From: Candidatus Aminicenantota bacterium
GTDB lineage: Bacteria > Acidobacteriota > Aminicenantia > S016-38
Length of the DNA stretch: 12,457 nt
Assembly (NCBI GenBank): GCA_027062035.1
Contig: JAMOUL010000084.1
Location: forward strand, 1-12,457
Direction of reading: 5' to 3'
Of the stretch, positions 6,198 through 12,457 are shown piece after piece. A program made the position numbers and the translations under genes. How positions within the stretch are numbered: position 1 is the first letter of the stretch; each line of letters opens with the position of its first letter. Under the pieces are notes generated by a model that was not told where the DNA came from, made no database searches, and was given only the letters and a program-made list of their open reading frames with translations.

Positions 6198-6481
6198 TCA
6201 AAAAAATCCTCAAAGTTCGAATCCTCTCTCCTGTCGAGAATGCCAAATTCTTCTCTTCTTCTTTTCAATGCTCTGTAAAAAATATCCTCATCGGGATAAT
6301 GCCTTATGTAATTACCTTCTGTATCACTGTAAACCAGCTCAAAATAATCTGAGCCAATGACACAGAAGATTGACATGGAGGGATAAAGGTCCAGATTCCC
6401 TACCTCTTCTACTATTTCAGCCCTCTCTTTCAATGCGTCAAGGCTATCCCATTCATAAACCTCTATTTCTTCTATCCTCAT
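6194..6481 (-). CDS. Unknown 95-aa acidic protein heading the F0 cluster
   Basis: Small, probably soluble protein with no signal peptide or membrane helix. It begins MRIEEIEVYEWDSLDAL, has a likely helix, then beta-type stretches (SIFCVIGSDYFELVYSD, with one Cys), then a charged helix (YRALKRRREEF), and ends in a very acidic aromatic tail (EDSNFEDFFE). I do not recognise the family. The ATG at 6481 has no proper Shine-Dalgarno sequence (only AGG touching the start), but a promoter-like sequence lies just upstream, so it may be read from a nearly leaderless message. It overlaps the atpZ-like gene by 4 nt (ATGA), which argues that it is a real, translated gene. Context could suggest a link to ATP synthase biogenesis, but co-location alone does not prove it. 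Confidence 0.75.
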   Translation of the reverse strand: MRIEEIEVYEWDSLDALKERAEIVEEVGNLDLYPSMSIFCVIGSDYFELVYSDTEGNYIRHYPDEDIFYRALKRRREEFGILDRREDSNFEDFFE

Positions 6482-6490
6482 CCTGAAAAG

Positions 6491-6519
6491 AAATTAGAGC
6501 AAATTTTCAAAGAAGTCAA
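6491..6519 (-). promoter_or_regulatory. Candidate promoter between mutS and the F0 cluster
   Basis: Minus strand: -35-like TTGACT (6514-6519) followed by TCTAAT (6493-6498, 15-nt spacer) or TAATTT (6491-6496, 17-nt spacer). It occupies the only sizeable gap (40 bp) in the minus-strand block, immediately after the mutS stop. Transcription would begin about 3-5 nt before the ATG at 6481. Neither spacing/box combination is ideal, so this is an inference. Confidence 0.5.
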
Positions 6520-6521
6520 TA

Positions 6522-9008
6522 CTATTTTTCAACTTTTTTCTTCAATTTGTAAATTAATTCGAGAGCATCAAGTGGAGAAAGACGATCCGGATTAATTTCC
6601 CTTAACGCAGTTCGCAGTGGATCTTCTTCATCAAAAAGACCCGGTTGATAGACCCTTTCCACCTTTATGGTTCTTTTCCCCTCAAGTTCTGAAAGCACCT
6701 CCCAGGCCCTGGAAACAACGTCCCTGGGCAGCCCTGCAAGTCCTGCAACATGAATCCCGTACGATTTTTCCGAGGCTCCCTCTTCCAGTTCATAGAGGAA
6801 TACCACTTCACCCTGCCATTCAGCCACCTTAATGTGATAGTTAAAAACACCGGGAAGCCTATCAGCAAGCTCTGTAAGTTCGTAATAATGGGTGGCAAAC
6901 AGGGTTTTTGCCTTGACCCTATCGTGGAGATACTCCACAACAGCCCAGGCTATGCTTATCCCATCATATGTAGATGTGCCTCTTCCTATTTCATCAAGGA
7001 TGACCAGACTCCTTTTAGTAGCGCTGGAAAGGATTTCTGAAGTCTCCCTCATTTCCACCATAAAAGTTGATTCTCCCCCGGCAAGAAAATCCGAAGCCCC
7101 TATTCTGGTAAATATTCTATCCATAAGGGGGATTTCAGCTTCCTCAGCCGGGACAAAACTACCACAATGGGCGAGGAGAGAAATCAGGGCCACCTGCCTT
7201 AAATAGGTGGACTTTCCTCCCATATTTGGTCCGGTAATTATTAAAACCCTTCTGTTCTCATCCAGAAGAGTATCATTGGGTACAAATACATCCCCCTTTT
7301 TCAAAACCTCGACCACAGGGTGTCTGCCCCCCTTTATATACAATTTTGTCCCCCTGTGGACCGCAGGTCTCGTATAGCCTCTCTTTGAAGCAAGCTCTGC
7401 AAAGGAGAGAATCAGGTCCAGCTCCCCTATAAGCTCTGCATTACGCCTTATTCTGGAGTGCGATCCGGCAACAGCTTTTCTTATTTCCTTAAAAAGCCAT
7501 TCTTCCAGCTCCTTTATCCTTTCCTCTGCATGCATTATTTTCTCTTCCAGTTCCTTAATGCGGGGAGTTATAAACCTTTCACTGTTGACAAGGGTCTGCT
7601 TTCTTTGATATTCAGGGGGTAAATTCCCGGAATGGGATCTGGGCACCTCTATAAAATATCCAAAAACCTTATTGTACCCTATCCGGAGTTTTTTTATCCC
7701 TGTCCTTTCCCTTTCCTCCCTTTCCATACTCATTATTATGGATTTGGCATCACGGGAGATACGCCTTAATTCGTCCAGTTCAGCATTAAAGCCTTCCCTT
7801 ATTACTCCGCCCTGGGATATAAGGTAAGGTGGGTTGTCGACTATTCCTCTTTCGAGAAGGTTCTTTATTTCCCCAAGCTCATCGAGTTCTTTACCTATGG
7901 TATGCAGAACTTCTGCCTTTAACCCGGATAACTCATTCTTCAACATGGGAATTCTGGAAAGGTTCTCCCTCAGGAACGCCAGGTCCCTGGGATTTGCCAC
8001 CTCAAATAGAGCTCGTGTGGCTATCCTTTCCATATCTCCAATTCCACCAAGCATTTCCCCCAGTGATTGTCTCTTTATTCCGTCATATACCAGCTCTTCC
8101 ACAGAATCCAGCCTTCGAGAGATTTCCTCCACTGTGGGCAGGGGAAACTTGAGTGTTTCCCTGAGTTTTCTCGCACCCATGGGAGTTCGGGTAAAGTCTA
8201 TGATCTGTACCAGTGTTCCCTTCCCTGTTCCATCCCTGAGGTTCCTGAAAAGTTCCAGATTCCTCACCGTTGTGTCGTCAAGGAACATTCCTCCCTTCAA
8301 TTTTTTTAAGGGTTTAAGGGACGGAGGCTTGCCCCTGAGACTTTCTATATAGGCCCTGGCCTGCTCAAGAGCCCTGTCGATGGGGGTTTCCCCGGACACC
8401 TGAACCTCTTTCAATTGAACCTTTAAGTTCTTGATCTCAGAATTTGAAATAATCTCTGATGGTTCAAGGAGGGATAGAAATTTCTTAAGCTCATCCGGCT
8501 CCAGCATGTCTCCAAGAACCTCTCCTGTGGAAAGGTCAAGAAAAACCACTCCAAGCCCTTCTTCATCCTTCCATATTGAGGCCAGATAGCTTCCCTCTCC
8601 CCTTTCTCCTTCCATCTCAATAGCAGTGGATGGGGTTATAACCCGAACCACATCTCTCTTCACCACACCCTTTGCCTTTCTGGGATCCTCCAGTTGTTCG
8701 GCTATTGCTACTTTATACCCTGCATTCAAAAGTTTCTCTATATAAGCATCCACCGAATGGTACGGTACCCCGCACATGGGTATAGGGTCCTCCCTGCCCC
8801 TCTCCCTTGTTGTCAGGGCTATCTCAAGAACCCTTGAAGCTATTCTTGCATCTTCGAAGAAAAGCTCATAAAAATCCCCGAGTCTGAAGAGCAGCAGAGA
8901 ATCAGGGTATTTCGCCTTCAACTTAACATACTGCTTCATAGCAGGAGTAAGTTCCCTTTCTACCTGCCCCTGATTTTTTTTCTCTGCTTTTCGAGCTCCT
9001 TCAGACAT
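6522..9008 (-). CDS. mutS: DNA mismatch repair protein MutS
   Basis: Recognises base mismatches and small loops in DNA and starts methyl-directed or strand-directed repair. 828 residues, close to the usual length. The mismatch-reading Phe-X-Glu motif is Phe46-Tyr47-Glu48 in FRLGDFYELF, so this is MutS1 and not MutS2. Connector and lever/clamp regions follow (about 140-555, with YFIEVPRS near 451). The ATPase domain has Walker A GPNMGGKST (593-601), Walker B ILDEIGRGTS with Asp672-Glu673, and the conserved His707 in FATHYYEL. The C terminus has a likely beta-clamp motif QPGLF (788-792) and the tetramer-type tail (DPLRTALREI, LSPLDALELI). ATG at 9008 has AGGAAAGGG upstream and overlaps the preceding gene by 49 nt; the next ATG at 8939 has no ribosome site. 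mutL is not adjacent. Confidence 0.98.
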   Translation of the reverse strand: MSEGARKAEKKNQGQVERELTPAMKQYVKLKAKYPDSLLLFRLGDFYELFFEDARIASRVLEIALTTRERGREDPIPMCGVPYHSVDAYIEKLLNAGYKVAIAEQLEDPRKAKGVVKRDVVRVITPSTAIEMEGERGEGSYLASIWKDEEGLGVVFLDLSTGEVLGDMLEPDELKKFLSLLEPSEIISNSEIKNLKVQLKEVQVSGETPIDRALEQARAYIESLRGKPPSLKPLKKLKGGMFLDDTTVRNLELFRNLRDGTGKGTLVQIIDFTRTPMGARKLRETLKFPLPTVEEISRRLDSVEELVYDGIKRQSLGEMLGGIGDMERIATRALFEVANPRDLAFLRENLSRIPMLKNELSGLKAEVLHTIGKELDELGEIKNLLERGIVDNPPYLISQGGVIREGFNAELDELRRISRDAKSIIMSMEREERERTGIKKLRIGYNKVFGYFIEVPRSHSGNLPPEYQRKQTLVNSERFITPRIKELEEKIMHAEERIKELEEWLFKEIRKAVAGSHSRIRRNAELIGELDLILSFAELASKRGYTRPAVHRGTKLYIKGGRHPVVEVLKKGDVFVPNDTLLDENRRVLIITGPNMGGKSTYLRQVALISLLAHCGSFVPAEEAEIPLMDRIFTRIGASDFLAGGESTFMVEMRETSEILSSATKRSLVILDEIGRGTSTYDGISIAWAVVEYLHDRVKAKTLFATHYYELTELADRLPGVFNYHIKVAEWQGEVVFLYELEEGASEKSYGIHVAGLAGLPRDVVSRAWEVLSELEGKRTIKVERVYQPGLFDEEDPLRTALREINPDRLSPLDALELIYKLKKKVEK

Positions 9009-10714
9009 TTTTCCCTTTCCTCTTTCAAAGAATTACAGATTTTCTCTGCCATTTCAAACTGGTTTCTATAAATGTACAATCTTGCTCTGGAATAGGGGTC
9101 CCCCTTTTCCCAGAGTTTACACACAAGCTCCACCGCTGCTTTCCAATCTACTGCCAGACTTCTTGCCCGTTCACATTTTCCATTCAGACTGAGAACCAGC
9201 GCCATTTCGTCCCGGTAATTTTTATTCCCCCCATATTTTTTAAACCCGGACTCCATCAATCTCTCTGCCTCATCTATCTTTCCTTCCTTTCTCAGGATAC
9301 TTGAAAGGACTACATAATGGGAGGACAAATCGTAAATCAACTCTCCATAGGTCTTTAATTCCCATTTTTCCACCTGATTTCCTACAATTATGGCATTCCT
9401 TAAAAGCGCTTCCGCCCTTTTCAGGTTGCCCTTCTGTTCCTCCAGTATAGCCAGGATATGCAAAATTACCGGGGTATATGTATTTGGTTTAGAAAGGTAC
9501 CTGGAAAGCAGCTTCCCGGCCTTTTCTATTTTATTATTCTCTATATACTTCCCTGCCAGTCTGATAGCAAAATAAGGGTCCTGTGGTGCATCTATATGAG
9601 CCTTTTCCCAGAACAGGCTTTCCCGTGTCCAGTAAAGATTAATAATATTGGCATTGGCAATGGAAGCGATAAGAAAAAGTGGCAGAAGGGTTTTCCTTAT
9701 AAAAGGTCTTGAGGTTAACAAGAGCACGGTGATGGGCACAAGAAAGGCGGCAGGGATGTATCCGTACCTGAAAGCCACTGTATGGGGTATTTCTAACCAC
9801 ACTACCGCAAGGGAGGGAAGCAAAAACACAAATGCAAGAGCGGCAAAAAGAAAGATTTTCTCCCTTTTTCTTACAAAAAACGCCCCTACCATAAACACGA
9901 AGATTAGAGCTGGAATGTAATATATATTATTTTCATAAACCTTAAAAGGAGAAAGGAATACTTTGCCTGTAAAGGGAAAGATCCCCTGAACAAAGTAAAA
10001 TCCCATTGCTTTTATAGTTCTTGACACAAGGGTCCAGAAGCCATAGCTGGATAAAATACGGGAAGAGGTAAAATGGGCCCTTATTATGAGAAAAACTACG
10101 TCCAGTATTAAAAAGGGAAAAATTCTTTTTATATTATCTTTTCGGTAATAGAAATACACCATAAGAAAGAATGGAAAGGCCAGAGCCATTTCCTTGGAAA
10201 AAAGAGCCAGAGAAAAAATCAATATCGCAATAATATCCTTCCTTTTTAATACAAAATAAAAGGAAAATAGAATGAAGAACATGGAAAGCACGTCACCTCT
10301 GGCAGATACCCAGGCAACGGCTTCCCGCAGGGAGGCTGCGGAAGAGAAAATAGCTGCGGCGAAAAAGCTCTCCGCCTCCTTCAACCCCATGTTTATTAAA
10401 ATCAGAAAAAGAAGAATCGATGAGCCAATATGAAAAATCACATTTGTGAAATGAAATCCGTGGGGATTTAAACCATAAATTTGATAATCAAGGGCAAAAC
10501 TCAGGGATACCAGGGGCCTATAAAATCCCTTAAACCCCATGGCCAACCCTGTCTCAAGCCAGTGGGGCTTCAGGAAATAATCCAGAACTTTTACCTGCCT
10601 TATATTGGGATTATCTACTACAAAAAACTGATCATCCCAGATAAAGGGACCCTTTACCAGAAGTATATTGGCAATTACCCCTACCAGAATTAAAAGAAGA
10701 ACCCATTTTTTCAT
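8960..10714 (-). CDS. TMTC-like GT-C glycosyltransferase with TPR repeats
   Basis: 584-residue membrane protein. The N-terminal two thirds (about 1-365) has around 9-11 hydrophobic helices. The first periplasmic loop has WDD (Asp27-Asp28) in the style of GT-C enzymes, followed by FYRPLVSLSFALDYQIYG, HFTNVIFH, EAVAWVSARGDVLS and FSKEMALAFP (Lys174-Glu175) and RYGYIPAAF. These match the pattern of TMTC-type and related bacterial proteins, which transfer sugars from polyprenyl-linked donors to proteins outside the cytoplasm. The C-terminal part (about 375-565) has helical pairs of TPR type (for example YFAIRLAGKYIENNKIEKA, GNLKRAEALLRNA, GKIDEAERLMESG). Substrate unknown. ATG at 10714 overlaps the TGA of the peptidase gene (ATGA), and the end overlaps mutS by 49 nt. 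Enzymatic activity is inferred from the motif layout only. Confidence 0.72.
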   Translation of the reverse strand: MKKWVLLLILVGVIANILLVKGPFIWDDQFFVVDNPNIRQVKVLDYFLKPHWLETGLAMGFKGFYRPLVSLSFALDYQIYGLNPHGFHFTNVIFHIGSSILLFLILINMGLKEAESFFAAAIFSSAASLREAVAWVSARGDVLSMFFILFSFYFVLKRKDIIAILIFSLALFSKEMALAFPFFLMVYFYYRKDNIKRIFPFLILDVVFLIIRAHFTSSRILSSYGFWTLVSRTIKAMGFYFVQGIFPFTGKVFLSPFKVYENNIYYIPALIFVFMVGAFFVRKREKIFLFAALAFVFLLPSLAVVWLEIPHTVAFRYGYIPAAFLVPITVLLLTSRPFIRKTLLPLFLIASIANANIINLYWTRESLFWEKAHIDAPQDPYFAIRLAGKYIENNKIEKAGKLLSRYLSKPNTYTPVILHILAILEEQKGNLKRAEALLRNAIIVGNQVEKWELKTYGELIYDLSSHYVVLSSILRKEGKIDEAERLMESGFKKYGGNKNYRDEMALVLSLNGKCERARSLAVDWKAAVELVCKLWEKGDPYSRARLYIYRNQFEMAEKICNSLKEEREKCLKELEKQRKKIRGR

Positions 10715-12457
10715 AAATTATTCTGGAAGAATTTTACCAATCTTTTAAACACATCCAGTCTGTACGCTGAAATCCCATGTTTCTGAAGGGGGTATAACAT
10801 GACTCCAAAGCTCTTCCTGTTATCCAGAAGTTTCTTTACCATGGCCACGGTGTTCTGGAAATGGACATTATCATCGGAGGTACCATGGGCAATATAAAGC
10901 TTTCCCTTCAAATTAGAAGCGAAATTTACCGGAGAACTTTCTTTGTATCCGTCTGGATTCTCCCCGGGGGTTCGCATGTACCTTTCTGTATAAATGGTGT
11001 CATAGTATCTCCAGTCGGTTACAGGAGCGACGGCAAAACCGGCCTTAAACACATCGGGAGCCTTTAACATGGCTGTAAGGGTCATAAATCCTCCATAGCT
11101 CCATCCCCATATACCTATTCTTTCACCATCAACAAAGGAAAGCGATTTTAGATACTTCACTCCGGCAAGCTGGTCCTCCAGTTCGTACTTTCCAAACCTT
11201 TTATATATCCAATCCTCCCATTTTTTACCCCTTCCGTAACTTCCTCTGTTATCCAGACTGAAAACTATAAAGCCATGCTGAGCAAGGTACTGATTGGTCA
11301 GAAAAATAGAACCCCTCCATCCCCTTTGAACCACCTGAGCATGGGGTCCCCCATAGACATAAATAATAACAGGGTACTTCTTCGAGGGGTTAAAAGCCGG
11401 TGGTTTTATCATCATGGTGTAATAGGTCATTCCATTTACATTGATTTTCCTGATTTCTGGCATTACCAGTCCCAGTTTCTCAATAGACCTGCCTCCAAAC
11501 AACCTTACAGGTTTTCCTCCAACCCTGTTCAGAAGGAACTCGTGGGGTACCAGGAAGTCAGAATGGAAATCGAGAAAATATCTGAAATCAGGGGAAAATG
11601 TTGCGTAATGACTCCCTGGTAAGTAGGTCAATCTTCTCAATCTGCCCTTAAAATCCACCGAATATATGTGCTTTTCGACTATTGATGGTCTATTCGCCTG
11701 GAAATATATCCTTCTCCCATTGGTTCCGTAAAATCCGGTAACCTCCCACTGACCCCTTGTTAATTGCCTCTTTAGTTTAAGAGAATTTCTCTTAAGCCTG
11801 TACAGATAAAGATGAGAATGACCATCCCTCTCGCTTCCCCATATTAACCTATCCTTATAAAAGGAAAAATTACCGGTCAGATTTATCCAGGTTTTCCATT
11901 TCTCTTCCAGTAGAAGGGACTTTCTCCTGGATACCGTATCATACAACCACAATTTCAATCTATTCTGGGCTCGATTAAGGGTAATAAAATATACTCTGGT
12001 GGAGTCGATCCACCCTGCTCTTCCTACGTATTCATCCCTGTAAGGAATCCATGAGATCTTTCCAAAATTATCTACAATGCCAATCTCAACCTTTGGGTTT
12101 TCCTCTCCAGCCTTGGGATATTTTTCATTGAAAATATCACCATACAGGGGGATAAAGTTTAAAATCGGGTATGCCTTTACCCTGGTTTCGTCAAATTTTA
12201 AAAACAGAAGATGTCTGGAGTCTGGAGACCACCAGAAACCCTTTCTAAGATCCAGTTCTTCCCCATAAACCCAGTCAGTTCGTCCATATAATGTTTCCTT
12301 ATTACCATCGGGTGTAAGGGTCCGAACTTCACCTGTTCTTCTGATAATTATTTTAAGCTTCCCATCCTCCACAAAGCCCACTTTTTTTCTGTCAGGGGAA
12401 ATATCGTAGTTCTTCCCCTTTACTTTGAAATATTGCCAGTTTCCGGATACAAGATCA
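10711..12457 (-). CDS. DPP-IV-type S9 peptidase, N terminus missing
   Basis: Serine exopeptidase related to dipeptidyl peptidase IV, which removes N-terminal dipeptides, often after proline. Frame is open to the right edge, so the true start and any signal peptide lie outside; about 581 residues are visible, and roughly 120-180 are probably missing. The beta-propeller comes first and contains DWVYGEELDL, whose Glu-Glu pair matches the substrate amine-binding glutamates of DPP-IV, and FIPLYGDIFNEKYPKAG. The alpha/beta hydrolase domain has YVYGGP, nucleophile Ser in GWSYGG (codon 11098-11100), Asp in GTSDDNVHF (codon 10873-10875) and His in LQKHGIS (codon 10777-10779), so the triad is intact. 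The GTG at 12381 is not the real start because homology-like sequence continues upstream. It ends in an ATGA overlap with the glycosyltransferase gene. Confidence 0.93.
   Translation of the reverse strand, partial: DLVSGNWQYFKVKGKNYDISPDRKKVGFVEDGKLKIIIRRTGEVRTLTPDGNKETLYGRTDWVYGEELDLRKGFWWSPDSRHLLFLKFDETRVKAYPILNFIPLYGDIFNEKYPKAGEENPKVEIGIVDNFGKISWIPYRDEYVGRAGWIDSTRVYFITLNRAQNRLKLWLYDTVSRRKSLLLEEKWKTWINLTGNFSFYKDRLIWGSERDGHSHLYLYRLKRNSLKLKRQLTRGQWEVTGFYGTNGRRIYFQANRPSIVEKHIYSVDFKGRLRRLTYLPGSHYATFSPDFRYFLDFHSDFLVPHEFLLNRVGGKPVRLFGGRSIEKLGLVMPEIRKINVNGMTYYTMMIKPPAFNPSKKYPVIIYVYGGPHAQVVQRGWRGSIFLTNQYLAQHGFIVFSLDNRGSYGRGKKWEDWIYKRFGKYELEDQLAGVKYLKSLSFVDGERIGIWGWSYGGFMTLTAMLKAPDVFKAGFAVAPVTDWRYYDTIYTERYMRTPGENPDGYKESSPVNFASNLKGKLYIAHGTSDDNVHFQNTVAMVKKLLDNRKSFGVMLYPLQKHGISAYRLDVFKRLVKFFQNNL

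Noticed and set aside
7834..8352. Plus-strand open frame of 172 codons
   Set aside because: Antisense to mutS domains; Ser/Pro/Phe-rich shadow of a real gene.
12379..12381. GTG as the start of the S9 peptidase
   Set aside because: The frame stays open to the window edge and the upstream residues (SGNWQYF, YDISPDRKK) look like propeller sequence, so it is internal.

Overview
This window looks like a compact stretch of chromosome from a Gram-negative (two-membrane) bacterium. The evidence is lpxD (lipid A synthesis), a DUF481-type outer-membrane barrel and a lipoprotein with a clear lipobox. GC content looks to be in the 40s by eye, and proteins are rich in Lys, Glu and Ile. The mix (DPP-IV-type S9 peptidase, TMTC-like GT-C protein with TPRs, F0 genes apart from F1 genes, HEAT-like small protein) brings Acidobacteriota or Aminicenantota-like lineages to mind, but that placement is weak. 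I see no mobile element, CRISPR array, rRNA, tRNA or phage gene.

Left end (1-1855): a truncated minus-strand gene with a HEAT-like N terminus runs off the window. Divergent from it, across about 40 bp with back-to-back TATAAT boxes, are two plus-strand genes. They encode a DUF481-like outer-membrane barrel and a conserved-looking lipoprotein of unknown function. The lipoprotein gene converges on queG with 4 bp between them.

Main block (1860-12457), all minus strand and read right to left: DPP-IV-like peptidase (5' end beyond the window), TMTC-like glycosyltransferase/TPR protein, mutS, an unknown 95-aa acidic protein, atpZ-like, atpI-like, atpB (subunit a), atpE (subunit c), yihY/BrkB-like membrane protein, lpxD and queG. 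Neighbours overlap by 4 to about 59 nt or are separated by 12-40 nt, so this is probably one or two long transcripts. The largest gap, 40 bp after mutS, holds a promoter-like sequence, so the 95-aa/F0/envelope part may start its own transcript. Only the membrane-rotor part of the ATP synthase is here; subunit b and all F1 genes must lie elsewhere.

There is no gene-free stretch above 300 bases. I did not find a convincing new multi-gene system. The best leads are the ion-binding residues of subunit c (a partial Na+ signature), a hairpin spanning the atpE stop codon, two start codons that may be nearly leaderless, and the unknown 95-aa protein that heads the F0 cluster.
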